35,277 bases of DNA from assembly GCF_000513935.1 (NCBI RefSeq), contig NZ_AZUY01000002.1, forward strand, positions 206,828-242,104. Reading direction: 5' to 3'. Source of the stretch: Mesorhizobium sp. WSM3626. GTDB lineage: Bacteria > Pseudomonadota > Alphaproteobacteria > Rhizobiales > Rhizobiaceae. Below, piece by piece: positions 1-8,619 of the stretch (position 1 is its first letter; the number at the start of each line of letters is the position of its first letter). The translations under genes were made by a program, and so were the position numbers. The notes under the pieces were generated by a model, which saw only the letters and a list, made by a program, of their open reading frames with translations, was not told the DNA's origin and ran no database searches.

Positions 1-623
1 GGGTCGCGCCAGCGCAGCGCCACCGCCATCATGTTGCAGTCGTTCTCCATGGTGGCGGGGATGCCGAACTCGGCTTCAAGTATGTCGGCGAAGGGAATGT
101 CCGTCTGCGGCGTGATCGGCGACCACAGCATCGCACGCGCCTCGGTGTCGGTGATGCCCTGGATCGCCAGCGCGATGCGGGCAATACTGCGGACGTCGAG
201 ATCGGGGTCCTCGAGGCGCCGCCGCACTATTGCCGTGCATTCGCCGATCAGCGCCTCGCGCGACATGGTCAGCGTGTCCAGCCGGCGCTGTTCCTCGGCG
301 ACCACCTGGCCGGAATAATCGATGACGGCGACGGACAGGAAATTCAGCGACAGCACCACGGTCATGATAGCCGCGGCCTCGGGGTTGAGGCCAAGGCCAA
401 CCTGCGGCCGGCCGCGTTTCAGTGAACCGGCTTCGTTCGGCTTGCCTTCGGTCAGGATACCCTCGTCGATCAGGTCGGCTGATATCGCCGATATGGTCGA
501 GTGGCTGAGGCCGGTGGTGGCGGCGATCTCGGTGCGCGAGGGCTGACCACCCTGACGCACGGCTGCAATCACCATGGCGCGGTTGCGCCGGCGCAGATCG
601 TCGTGGCGGATTCCGACCGACAT
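1..623 (-). CDS. ROK-family transcriptional repressor, 3' end cut by window edge
   Basis: The visible 207 codons begin at ATG 623, preceded by GGAGG about 9 bases upstream, and run off the left edge. Residues ~1-60 form a winged helix-turn-helix (TRTEIAATTGLSHSTISAIS). Residues ~75 onward begin the ROK/actin-like fold, ending in a MENDCNMMA stretch that corresponds to the ROK N-D-x-N sugar-binding region. ROK repressors bind sugars through the C-terminal domain and release DNA. The gene diverges from xylFHG, the usual position for a XylR-type repressor of xylose uptake, so control of that operon is a strong inference. The C-terminal part, including any zinc-binding motif, is outside the window. 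Confidence 0.9.
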   Translation of the reverse strand, partial: MSVGIRHDDLRRRNRAMVIAAVRQGGQPSRTEIAATTGLSHSTISAISADLIDEGILTEGKPNEAGSLKRGRPQVGLGLNPEAAAIMTVVLSLNFLSVAVIDYSGQVVAEEQRRLDTLTMSREALIGECTAIVRRRLEDPDLDVRSIARIALAIQGITDTEARAMLWSPITPQTDIPFADILEAEFGIPATMENDCNMMAVALRWRD

Positions 624-723
624 GCTTCCCACATCCTCCCCGTCGCCGTGGTTCTTGACACCCCCTCGAACATCTCCGGCAACGGGCCGAATACTGGCAG
701 AAGCGGCAGGAGCTGTCATTTAT

Positions 724-744
724 TTATTGCGGGACTCGAAAAAA
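724..744. promoter_or_regulatory. Imperfect palindrome, second candidate ROK operator
   Basis: The right half (735-744) is CTCGAAAAAA, identical to the right arm of the perfect palindrome at 808-828. The left half (724-733) matches the expected arm at 7 of 10 positions. Its centre, 734, is 84 bp from the centre of the other site. It lies in the divergent region between the ROK gene and xylF and may serve the ROK gene's own promoter or cooperate with the second site. Assignment as an operator is inference. Confidence 0.5.
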
Positions 745-779
745 GGTTCCCGGCACCTCAAAATCCATCAGAATCGATG

Positions 780-808
780 TTGACAGTGTTCCGACGATGG
801 ATCAGTGT
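780..808 (+). promoter_or_regulatory. Candidate sigma-70 promoter of xylF
   Basis: A perfect -35 hexamer TTGACA lies at 780-785. After a 17-bp spacer, a weak -10 (CAGTGT) lies at 803-808, and it runs into the palindrome at 808-828. A repressor bound there would cover the transcription start. The predicted leader to the xylF ATG at 895 is about 80 nt. Confidence 0.5.
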
Positions 809-828
809 TTTTTCGAGGCTCGAAAAAA
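808..828. promoter_or_regulatory. Perfect 21-bp palindrome, candidate ROK/XylR operator
   Basis: Arms TTTTTTCGAG (808-817) and CTCGAAAAAA (819-828) are exact inverted copies around a single central G at 818. An A/T-flanked palindrome of this kind is typical of ROK regulator operators such as those of NagC, Mlc and XylR. It sits just downstream of the predicted -10 of xylF and 67 bp before its ATG, a classical repressor position. Confidence 0.75.
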
Positions 829-894
829 TAGGGTCTTTATGCCGGCCTTCGGGCCAGTTTGGTCGCGCCATACGCGGCGCAGGGAGGATATATC

Positions 895-1935
895 ATGAAG
901 AGATTCACAGTCGCCATCCTGGCGGGTGTCGCCATGTCGCTGACGCTGGCGTCGGTGGCGCAGGCGAAGGACAAGGTCATCGGCGTTTCGTGGTCGAATT
1001 TCCAGGAAGAGCGCTGGAAGACCGACGAGGCCGCCATGAAGAAGGCGATCGAGGCCGCGGGCGACAAGTACATTTCCGCCGATGCGCAGTCCAATCCCGG
1101 CAAGCAGCTGACCGATGTCGAAAGCCTGATTTCGCAGGGCGCCAATTCGCTGATCATCCTGGCGCAGGATGCTTCGGCCATCGGCCCGGCGGTGCAGAAG
1201 GCGCTCGACGAGGGCATTCCGGTCGTCGGCTATGACCGCCTGATCGAGAACAAGGATGTCTTCTACCTGACCTTCGACAACAAGGAAGTCGGCCGCATGC
1301 AGGCCCGCGAGGTGTTCAAGGTGAAGCCTGAAGGCAATTACGTTTTCATCAAGGGCTCGGGTGCCGATCCGAATGCCGACTTCCTGTTCTCGGGCTCGAT
1401 GGAAGTGCTGAAGGAAGCCATCGACAGCGGCAAGATCAAGAATGTCGGCGAAGCCTATACGGACGGCTGGCTGCCCGCCAACGCCCAAAAGAACATGGAG
1501 CAGTTCCTCACCGCCAACGACAATAAGGTCGACGCCGTGGTCGCGGCCAATGACGGCACCGCCGGCGGCGTCGTCGCGGCGCTGACGGCGCAGGGCCTCG
1601 CCGGCACCGTGCCAGTCTCTGGCCAGGACGGCGACCACGCCGCGCTCAACCGCATCGCGCTCGGCACCCAGACCGTGTCGGTGTGGAAGGATGCGCGTGA
1701 ACTCGGCAAGAACGCCGCCGAGATCGCCTCGCAGCTCGCCGACGGCAAGAAGATGACCGACATCGCCGGCGCGAAGGACTTCACGACGCCTGGCGGCAAC
1801 ACCGTCAAGTCGCTGTTCCTGACCCCGGTCGCCATCACCAAGGACAATCTCAACCTCGTCATCGACGCCGGCTGGATCAAGAAGGACGAAGTCTGCGCGG
1901 GCGTCGCCGCCGGCAGCGTCGCGGCCTGCAACTGA
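895..1935 (+). CDS. xylF: Xylose ABC transporter, periplasmic substrate-binding protein XylF
   Basis: This is a 346-aa CUT2-family periplasmic binding protein. ATG 895 is chosen because AGGGAGG lies 8-9 bases upstream and the product starts with a clear Sec signal ([15 protein letters not shown], cleavage likely after AQA), giving the mature start KDKVIGVSW. Xylose-binding landmarks follow: [42 protein letters not shown] and SGQDGDHA, all in the same order as in E. coli XylF. It delivers the sugar to XylH. It is first in the operon, followed by a hairpin at 1961-1987 that may lower expression of the membrane genes. Related sugars cannot be excluded as ligands. Confidence 0.92.
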   Translation: MKRFTVAILAGVAMSLTLASVAQAKDKVIGVSWSNFQEERWKTDEAAMKKAIEAAGDKYISADAQSNPGKQLTDVESLISQGANSLIILAQDASAIGPAVQKALDEGIPVVGYDRLIENKDVFYLTFDNKEVGRMQAREVFKVKPEGNYVFIKGSGADPNADFLFSGSMEVLKEAIDSGKIKNVGEAYTDGWLPANAQKNMEQFLTANDNKVDAVVAANDGTAGGVVAALTAQGLAGTVPVSGQDGDHAALNRIALGTQTVSVWKDARELGKNAAEIASQLADGKKMTDIAGAKDFTTPGGNTVKSLFLTPVAITKDNLNLVIDAGWIKKDEVCAGVAAGSVAACN

Positions 1936-1960
1936 GTTTGACCGCTTGCAGAAATGAAGG

Positions 1961-1987
1961 CGCCGCGGCCCCAAGCCGCGGCGTTTT
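1961..1987 (+). terminator. Intercistronic hairpin between xylF and xylH
   Basis: CGCCGCGG (1961-1968) pairs perfectly with CCGCGGCG (1976-1983) around a 7-nt loop and is followed by TTTT (1984-1987). It looks like a partial terminator or an mRNA-stabilising hairpin. Such elements after a binding-protein gene commonly make it more abundant than the permease genes. Confidence 0.7.
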
Positions 1988-2077
1988 CTCAAAAAGATTT
2001 GTGTTTCCGCATCACGCGGATAGCTTCTAGGCTGGGTTCGGCATCCGCGTCAGACGGCCAGCCGGTTGGAGGAAATC

Positions 2078-3430
2078 ATGACCGATACGACGTCCAACCT
2101 GCAGGCCGATACCGCGCGCGCCTCGGAACTCGGCGCGGTCGCCCGGTTCCTGAAAGCGACCGAGATCGACACCCGTATGCTCGGCATGATCGGCGCCCTG
2201 CTGCTGATCTGGGTCGCGCTGCATGTGATTTCGAGCTTGCGTCTTGGCGTCAATCCGTTCGATTTCGACAGCCGCACGTTTCTGACGCCGCGCAATCTGT
2301 GGAATCTGTCGGTGCAGACGTCCGCGGTCGCAATCATGGCCTGCGGCATGGTGCTGGTCATCGTCATGCGCAACATCGACCTCTCCGTTGGTTCCGCCGA
2401 GGGCCTGATCGGCATGGTCATGGGCTTTGCCCAGGTGCACTTCCTGGTCCGGTTCGTGGGGCTTGAACTCGGCAATCCATGGATCTGGGTGCTGGCACTG
2501 GTCATCGGCCTGGCGCTCGGCCTGTTGATCGGCGCCTTCCAAGGCTTCGTCATCGCCTATCTCGACGTGCCGGCCTTCATCGTCACGCTGGGCGGCCTGC
2601 TGGTCTGGCGCGGTGCCGCCTGGTGGGTCACCAGCGGCCAGACGGTGGCACCGCTCGACGCCACCTTCCAGCTGATGGGCGGCGGACCGGCCGGATCGAT
2701 CGGCGCGACCTGGAGCTGGGTCGTAGGCATCGTCGCCTGCCTGGCCGTCGTGTTTGCGGTGTTCAACGGGCGGGTGCAACGAAAGCGGTTCCGCTTCCCG
2801 CTGCGGCCGATCTGGGCCGAGACGCTGCTCGGCGTCGTCACCTGTGCCGTCATCATGGGCGCGGTGTGGCTGGCCAACTCCTATCCGTGGCCGATCGGCA
2901 TCGTGAACCGGTACGCGGCCGCCAACAACATCACCGTGCCGGAGGGCGGGCTATTCATCGCCCACGGCATCGCCATACCGGTATTGATGGCCGTCGCCGT
3001 CGGGCTGGTCATGACCTTCATCACGAAACGCACCCGTTTCGGCCGTTATGTCTTTGCCATCGGCGGCAATCCGGAAGCGGCCAACCTCGCCGGCATCAAC
3101 ACGCGCTGGATCACCATGAAGGTGTTCATGATCATGGGCGTGCTGGCCACGATCGCCGCCGCCATTTCGTCGGCCCGGCAGAACTCGGCCACCAATGTGC
3201 TTGGAACATTGGATGAGCTGCTCGTCATTGCCGCGGCCGTTATCGGCGGCACGTCGCTTGCCGGCGGCTCGGGAACGATCATCGGCGCCATGCTCGGCGC
3301 GTTGCTTATGCAGTCGCTGCAGTCGGGCATGGTGCTGCTCGGCGTCGATTCGCCTCTGCAGAGCATCGTCGTCGGCGCCGTGCTGGTCATCGCGGTGTGG
3401 CTCGACACCGTTTACCGCAAGCGCGTTTAG
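2078..3430 (+). CDS. xylH: Xylose-type ABC transporter permease XylH
   Basis: This is a 450-aa CUT2/BPD_transp_2 inner-membrane permease with about ten hydrophobic segments. ATG 2078 is preferred over an in-frame upstream start at 2066 because GGAGG at 2067-2071 is correctly spaced for it. Family signatures are RNIDLSVGS (~residue 105), IVTLGGLLVWRG (~170), IGGNPEAANLAGIN (~330) and AAAVIGGTSLAGGSGTI (~385). A longer loop around residues 225-290 contains a basic stretch (VQRKRFRF) and an extra segment, making it longer than typical ~390-aa permeases. It is expected to form a homodimeric channel with XylG. Only 12 bp separate it from xylG. Confidence 0.9.
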   Translation: MTDTTSNLQADTARASELGAVARFLKATEIDTRMLGMIGALLLIWVALHVISSLRLGVNPFDFDSRTFLTPRNLWNLSVQTSAVAIMACGMVLVIVMRNIDLSVGSAEGLIGMVMGFAQVHFLVRFVGLELGNPWIWVLALVIGLALGLLIGAFQGFVIAYLDVPAFIVTLGGLLVWRGAAWWVTSGQTVAPLDATFQLMGGGPAGSIGATWSWVVGIVACLAVVFAVFNGRVQRKRFRFPLRPIWAETLLGVVTCAVIMGAVWLANSYPWPIGIVNRYAAANNITVPEGGLFIAHGIAIPVLMAVAVGLVMTFITKRTRFGRYVFAIGGNPEAANLAGINTRWITMKVFMIMGVLATIAAAISSARQNSATNVLGTLDELLVIAAAVIGGTSLAGGSGTIIGAMLGALLMQSLQSGMVLLGVDSPLQSIVVGAVLVIAVWLDTVYRKRV

Positions 3431-3442
3431 GGAGGTATCGCC

Positions 3443-4243
<801 letters not shown>

Positions 4244-4380
4244 GGCCGGCCAGGCTGCTCGGGCACGCCCCGTTGCCGTTCACATGATATGCCAGTGATC
4301 ACGATGGCTTGGCCTGACCATTGTGTTGGCCCGGCGACTTGCCCATAAAGGTCCTGTTTGATCGTGGACCGCATCATCCG

Positions 4381-6021
4381 TTGAAGAAGCTTTTTCCAAT
4401 CGTCGCGTTCATTGCCGTTGCATTGATCAGCATGACCATGGCGGGATTCGCTTATTTCGCGACGCAGGAAGCCGCCCGTATCAAGTTCGAAGGGGCGGCC
4501 GATGACGCCCTCAATCGGATCGAGAGCCGCATCGACCTGCATCTGTCGCTGCTGCGCTCGACGCAGGCCCTGTTCGACGCGCGCAACGGCGATATTTCCC
4601 AGAACGAGTTCAAGGCCTTCTTCAAGGCGCTGGATGTCGACAGCAATTTCGGCGGCCTGCGCGGCATCGGCTTCCTGCGGCTGGTCAAGACGGGCGACGA
4701 GGAAACGGTCGAACGCGACATCCTCCACGATTTCGGCGCCAGCCATTCGGTCTATCCGGATACGACGCAGCCCTGGCGCACGCCGGTTGCGCTTTTCGAG
4801 CCGCTGGATCCGTCCAACCAGGCCAGCATCGGCTACGACATGTTCAGCGAGCCGGTGCGGCGCGCGGCGATCGAAAAGGCGATGGCCGACGACCAACAGC
4901 ATGCAAGCGGGCTGGTGCAGCTCGGCCAGGGCACGGGTGCCGCGCAGACCTTCACCGGCTTCCTGGTCTTCGTGCGGCTCAACGTCGAAACGGCGCCGGA
5001 GGTCATCAACGCATCGCGCTCCTCGACCGCCGGCTTTCTCTATGCCGCCTTCCGCGCCCGGGATCTGTTCCAGATCGCGCTGAGCCGCGCGCCGCTGCTG
5101 CCGGTCAACACAGAGATCTATGACGGAACGGCAAACAGCGACAATCTGTTGTTCCGCTCGGAGACGCCACCGGCTTCATCCTTGGGAGACCGGCTGCTGG
5201 TCACCCGCAAGATGACCGTGGCTGGGCGCCCGTGGACCGTGTTGTTCAGGCCGACCAGTGCCTTCTCGCAACCCTCGTCGCGCGCCATCCCTGTGATGCT
5301 GGGCCTGTTCGGCCTGCTCCTGGCCGGCGCCATCGCGCTGGTGGCGCGCTATCAGGAGCGGGCCTATGACGCGGTGTCGGCCTTGCATGAAACAACGGAA
5401 AAGAGCCTGCTCGAAAAGGACCTGATGCTGCAGGAGATGAAGCATCGCATCAAGAACTCGATCACCAGGGTGCTGGCGATCGCCCGGCAGACGGCGTCGC
5501 GGGCAACCGACGTCAATGAGTTCTCCGCTTCCTTCTCGGCCAGGCTGCAGGCGATGGCCGCCTCGCAGGACATGTTGACGCGCTCGCGCTGGCAGAAAGC
5601 CGACCTTGCCGACCTGCTGCGCATCGAACTCGGCCAGGTGTTCGGCAAGGAGCTGCCGGAGGGGCTCCTCTCAGGCCCGGAGGTGCTGCTCGATGAAACC
5701 ACGACGCAGGCGCTTGGCCTGACCTTTCATGAACTCGCCACCAATGCGCTGAAATATGGTGAAGCCGGCAATTCCGCGAATTCGTTCAAGGGGGATTGGG
5801 CGCTGAAAGTGGAATGGTCGCTGGAAGGCCGTGGACGCGAGCGGATCCTGGCGCTGAACTGGCGGGAAGCTGGAAAAAACAAGATCGAGGCGCCGGCCGT
5901 GACCGGATTCGGTACGAAACTGATCGACCTCAACGTCACCCGCGAATTGCGCGGCACGATCAAGCGCGATTTCCAGGCTGACGGCCTGAAGGTGGAAATC
6001 AGAATTCCGTTGGTCGGCTGA
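4381..6021 (+). CDS. CHASE-domain HWE-family sensor histidine kinase
   Basis: This is a membrane sensor of ~546 aa. The first helix (KKLFPIVAFIAVALISM) anchors an extracellular CHASE domain (~residues 50-250, with GLRGIGFLRL). A second helix (AIPVMLGLFGLLLAGAIAL, ~305) and a short coiled linker lead to the HWE/HisKA_2 kinase core. Visible motifs are phospho-acceptor His355 in MKHRIKN, N-box FHELATNALKYG, the diagnostic WxE motif (NWREAG), and GFGTKLI. TTG 4381 is chosen since the product then starts at the first helix; TTG 4321 is an alternative, and no strong ribosome site is seen for either. No receiver gene is adjacent. The ligand is unknown. Its position after xylG does not prove a link to xylose. 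Confidence 0.85.
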   Translation: MKKLFPIVAFIAVALISMTMAGFAYFATQEAARIKFEGAADDALNRIESRIDLHLSLLRSTQALFDARNGDISQNEFKAFFKALDVDSNFGGLRGIGFLRLVKTGDEETVERDILHDFGASHSVYPDTTQPWRTPVALFEPLDPSNQASIGYDMFSEPVRRAAIEKAMADDQQHASGLVQLGQGTGAAQTFTGFLVFVRLNVETAPEVINASRSSTAGFLYAAFRARDLFQIALSRAPLLPVNTEIYDGTANSDNLLFRSETPPASSLGDRLLVTRKMTVAGRPWTVLFRPTSAFSQPSSRAIPVMLGLFGLLLAGAIALVARYQERAYDAVSALHETTEKSLLEKDLMLQEMKHRIKNSITRVLAIARQTASRATDVNEFSASFSARLQAMAASQDMLTRSRWQKADLADLLRIELGQVFGKELPEGLLSGPEVLLDETTTQALGLTFHELATNALKYGEAGNSANSFKGDWALKVEWSLEGRGRERILALNWREAGKNKIEAPAVTGFGTKLIDLNVTRELRGTIKRDFQADGLKVEIRIPLVG

Positions 6022-6047
6022 AATCCTGCCGATCGGCAACGGCCAAG

Positions 6048-6079
6048 AAAATCCGGAGGCCGACATGGCCCCCGGTTTT
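6048..6079 (+). terminator. Intrinsic terminator after the CHASE-HWE kinase
   Basis: CCGGAGGCC (6053-6061) pairs with GGCCCCCGG (6067-6075), with one mismatch and a 5-nt loop. It is followed by TTTTG and preceded by AAAA, so it could work in both directions. Confidence 0.7.
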
Positions 6080-6090
6080 GTATTCCCTTA

Positions 6091-6127
6091 GAGCGGTTCA
6101 GCGTTTGATAGAAATCGCCGAGCCGCT
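6091..6127. repeat. Imperfect palindromic hairpin element
   Basis: GAGCGGTTCAGCG (6091-6103) and CGCCGAGCCGCTC (6115-6127) form an imperfect inverted repeat around a short AT-richer loop. It lies between the kinase terminator and the convergent lipoprotein gene. It resembles the small palindromic intergenic repeats scattered in Mesorhizobium genomes. Only one copy is in this window, so repeat status rests on recollection. Confidence 0.4.
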
Positions 6128-6149
6128 CCTGATTGCTCTAATCGCTGAA

Positions 6150-6395
6150 TTAGTTGCAGCGGGCCGTGTAGATCCGGCCGCGATGATCGCGATACTGGCA
6201 GTAGCCGTTGCGCAGGTTGCGAACCAGCAGGCCGGACCCGGCACCGACGGCCGCGCCGATCAGCGCGCCCTTGCCGCCGCCGACCAACCCGCCTACGCCC
6301 GCACCGATCAAGCCGCCGCCGACGACGTCCTGCTCGGTCGTGGTGCAGCCGCTGACGGCGACCACCGCAACCATGGCAATAAGTATTTTCCGCAT
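6150..6395 (-). CDS. Small glycine-zipper lipoprotein
   Basis: This is an 81-aa protein. ATG 6395 is preceded by AGGAG (7-8 bases) and begins a lipoprotein signal (MRKILIAMVAVVAVSGC) with lipobox VSGC, so Cys17 would be lipidated. The mature part has glycine-zipper repeats (GGGLIGAGVGGLVGGGKGALIG), typical of outer-membrane or envelope-associated small lipoproteins. The C-terminus (GYCQYRDHRGRIYTARC) carries two Cys, suggesting a disulfide. Exact function is unknown. A longer in-frame start exists upstream but would bury the signal peptide. No EcfG-type promoter was seen upstream. Confidence 0.85.
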   Translation of the reverse strand: MRKILIAMVAVVAVSGCTTTEQDVVGGGLIGAGVGGLVGGGKGALIGAAVGAGSGLLVRNLRNGYCQYRDHRGRIYTARCN

Positions 6396-6477
6396 AGAGT
6401 CACTCCTCACTTGTGTCCACACTTTAGTAAGCTCCAACCGCCGTTTAGCACGAAACGACGGCCTTTGCTGCTGCAAT

Positions 6478-6774
6478 TTATTGTTGATTAACGTCGTCTT
6501 TTTCTGGGCGGATCGTGTTCGACGCCATCACGAGGCCGGATATGGTCAACGAAGCGTCAAGGCTACCGTCTGGCCGCATCTTCCAGACAAGTTGATCGTA
6601 CTCGTCCTCCAACGCGGGATCGACCGCGAGGCATTTGGTGACGACATGCTGCGCCTGCCCCTGTACGTCGCCCATCGCGAAGGGGCGCTCAGCGTTGCAT
6701 TCGTCAGCAGTCGCAAAAACACTGACAGGGACCTGCAATTCCCGGCATTCGGCCAACGCGGTTATGTGTTGCAT
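6478..6774 (-). CDS. Hypothetical 98-aa protein, EcfG-promoter controlled
   Basis: I do not recognise the family. The start at ATG 6774 (MQHITALAECREL) is chosen because GAGGAA lies ~9 bases upstream and the promoter at 6799-6824 would lie inside a longer reading frame beginning at 6816. The protein has no signal peptide or membrane helix, and contains three Cys (~10, 25, 47) and an acidic, charged C-terminal half. The promoter predicts a short ~18-nt leader. By regulation it is a general stress response output; molecular role unknown. Confidence 0.65.
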   Translation of the reverse strand: MQHITALAECRELQVPVSVFATADECNAERPFAMGDVQGQAQHVVTKCLAVDPALEDEYDQLVWKMRPDGSLDASLTISGLVMASNTIRPEKDDVNQQ

Positions 6775-6798
6775 GACAGATGTTCCTCTAGCCGCAAT

Positions 6799-6824
6799 AA
6801 CGATCAACATCATCAAAAAGTTCC
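6799..6824 (-). promoter_or_regulatory. EcfG-type promoter upstream of the 98-aa gene
   Basis: On the minus strand GGAAC (6824-6820) and CGTT (6802-6799) are separated by 17 bp, within the accepted EcfG spacing. It is the only one of the nine with N17. ATG is 24 bp downstream of the -10. Confidence 0.75.
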
Positions 6825-6919
6825 TGTCATTCCAACGGGGCTCTCACGGTCGAAGGTGCCCCCGCGTTGATCGATCGGCGATTTCAACAGCGCGCACGGT
6901 GAGGAGAGCAGGAGCTAAG

Positions 6920-7096
6920 TCAGGTCAACTGCCAAAGAACGGCCAGCGACATTTTCGCGGCCAGCGCAAGAACGAGCCCCTTCATCAAACCCTTGCCTGC
7001 TTCAGGGAGTGTTCTTGCGGAGGATTCGGATTCCTGAAATTCGCCCATCGAAATCCGGGCGGCTTGTTCCAGTCTGTTCATGTCGGCAACCGTCAA
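6920..7096 (-). CDS. Small 58-aa hypothetical protein with C-terminal hydrophobic helix
   Basis: TTG 7096 is preceded by GGGAGGAA at ideal spacing. ATG 7081 is an alternative, giving 53 aa. The product starts MTVADMNRLEQAARISMGEF, continues with a polar linker, and ends with a hydrophobic helix (LMKGLVLALAAKMSLAVLW), suggesting a tail-anchored or membrane-surface peptide. No family is recognised. It lies between the HWE kinase and the 98-aa gene on the same strand. GGAAC and CGTT occur upstream at 7130-7157, but 19 bp apart, so EcfG control is doubtful. Confidence 0.5.
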   Translation of the reverse strand: MTVADMNRLEQAARISMGEFQESESSARTLPEAGKGLMKGLVLALAAKMSLAVLWQLT

Positions 7097-7229
7097 GACG
7101 TTCCTCCCGTACCGCGCTGCAAGCCTGCCAACGATGTCCGAAAAAGGGGTGGGTTCCGGCGATGTCTGGGAAAAACAGTATTCGCTCTTATGGTGAACAG
7201 CCGGTTAAGAATCGCTGCTTGCCGGGCTC

Positions 7230-8264
7230 TCACTGCGTCTCGAAATTGCTGTGCGGAACGACCAGGCGGTATTCGAGGTGGCCGTCGCCGATATCGAGGT
7301 TCGCGGTTCCGTTCAGGGACGCTGGCACCACACGCTCCAACGCGACGCTGCCGAATCGCTTTTGACCGCTCCCATCGTCGTCGGTCCCTATCGTTTCGGC
7401 CCATGTCAAAGACAAGGCCACGTCCCCCGTGGCGGCGGCGTTGAGGTCGGCGGTGACCTCGACGAAACCGTCCGGCCGGGACAGGGCGCCGTAGCTGACG
7501 GAGTTGACGGCGAGTTCATGCATCGCCAGGCCAATATGCAGCGCGGCGTTGGGATTGAGGTAGGGATTGGCGCCACGGAAGCGAAGGCTGTGCGATGGGT
7601 TCGCTCCGTAGCGGCCGACCTGGCTCGCCACCAGTTCATGAAGGGCTGCCCCTCGCCAGTTGGAGGATGTCACCAGATCCTGGGAGGAGGCCAGCGACTG
7701 CAGCCGGCCGCGGAAGCGCGTCAGGAAGTCGCCGACGCCGTCGGAATAACGACCGGTCTGGGTCGCGATGCTCTGGATGATCGCCAGCAGGTTCTTCGAG
7801 CGGTGGCTGACTTCACGCAGCAACGTCGTCAATGTCTGTTCGCGCCGCTTCTGCTCGGTCGTCTCAACCATGGTGGTGACGACGCCTTGTACATTGCCAT
7901 CATCGCCTCGGTCGGCATCGACCCAGATCTGAAACCAGCGAACGCCGTTCTCGACCGGGACACTGATTTCAAGGCGCTGAGCATCGCCGGTTGCGACCAC
8001 CTCGCGCTTGGCGGCGGCGATGCGGTCGGTATGCGCCATCGGCAGGATGCCATTCCCCTCGACCTCATCGGAGGCCCAGGGCGCGCGCATGTTGCGGGCC
8101 CATACGGTCTTCATCTCGCGATCCTGATAAAGAACGGAAATGCCGGCATTGTGCAGGGCGTGAAGAAGGGCACGGCCAAGCTGCATGCCGCTTTCAGCGG
8201 GGTGCATGGCGATGACTTCATCGCTCCGTGCGCCTTCCGTCTTATCTGAAGTCCTGGAGCGCAT
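7230..8264 (-). CDS. Soluble PAS-like/HWE-family histidine kinase
   Basis: This is a 344-aa cytoplasmic kinase. A PAS-like input domain (~30-140, ISVLYQDREMKTVWARN ending TMVETTEQKRREQ) precedes the HWE core: phospho-acceptor His154 in EVSHRSKNLLAI, RLQSLASSQDLV, N-box MHELAVNSVSYGALS and WxE in LTWAET. The GSR kinases of Rhizobiales that phosphorylate PhyR belong to the HWE/HisKA_2 group. This gene has its own EcfG promoter (8294-8318) and lies ~530 bp from phyR, so a PhyR kinase/phosphatase role is a good inference. Start 8264 has a weak ribosome site, and in-frame ATG 8207 is possible. The PAS ligand is unknown. Confidence 0.85.
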   Translation of the reverse strand: MRSRTSDKTEGARSDEVIAMHPAESGMQLGRALLHALHNAGISVLYQDREMKTVWARNMRAPWASDEVEGNGILPMAHTDRIAAAKREVVATGDAQRLEISVPVENGVRWFQIWVDADRGDDGNVQGVVTTMVETTEQKRREQTLTTLLREVSHRSKNLLAIIQSIATQTGRYSDGVGDFLTRFRGRLQSLASSQDLVTSSNWRGAALHELVASQVGRYGANPSHSLRFRGANPYLNPNAALHIGLAMHELAVNSVSYGALSRPDGFVEVTADLNAAATGDVALSLTWAETIGTDDDGSGQKRFGSVALERVVPASLNGTANLDIGDGHLEYRLVVPHSNFETQ

Positions 8265-8293
8265 AGGTCAATCTGTTCACCCAACTCAGGCTG

Positions 8294-8318
8294 AACGGCT
8301 CACTGTCGAATGAGTTCC
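8294..8318 (-). promoter_or_regulatory. EcfG-type promoter upstream of the HWE kinase
   Basis: Minus-strand GGAAC (8318-8314), N16, CGTT (8297-8294). The -10 lies 29 bp before the kinase start at 8264. Confidence 0.85.
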
Positions 8319-8425
8319 CTAAAAGCGGTCCGCCGGACGGTATCCATTGAAGGACGCCGCCCGGCGGTGGCTGGAAACCGTTTGAGGGGTGCGGCTTCCA
8401 GTGTTCGCCTGATAGCTCGCCAGGC

Positions 8426-8590
8426 TCACGCCCGCCTGAACAGGCCGGCCAGAAGCGAAATGATCAGGAAAGCCAGGAAGATGAAGAACAATATCTGCGC
8501 GATACCGGCGGAGGTGCCGGCAATGCCGCCGAAACCAAGCGCGCCGGCGATAATCGCCACGACGAGAAATACGAGCGCCCAGTAAAGCAT
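8426..8590 (-). CDS. DUF1328 (UPF0391) small membrane protein
   Basis: This 54-aa protein starts at ATG 8590 with AGGAG at good spacing. It begins [20 protein letters not shown] and ends [13 protein letters not shown], the complete DUF1328 signature: two hydrophobic helices joined by [12 protein letters not shown]. The family is common in proteobacteria and often stress induced, with no defined biochemical role. An exact EcfG promoter lies 29 bp upstream, making it a direct GSR target. Confidence 0.92.
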   Translation of the reverse strand: MLYWALVFLVVAIIAGALGFGGIAGTSAGIAQILFFIFLAFLIISLLAGLFRRA

Positions 8591-8619
8591 GGCTCATCTC
8601 CTTCCAATGATGCGACAAA

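Noticed and set aside
802..1992. 396-aa minus-strand open frame
   Set aside because: It is the antisense of xylF, rich in Arg/His/Asp repeats with no family features; xylF has signal peptide, ribosome site and full homology pattern.
7130..7157. GGAAC and CGTT upstream of the 58-aa gene
   Set aside because: The elements are 19 bp apart, outside the N16-17 range seen for EcfG, so not called as a promoter.
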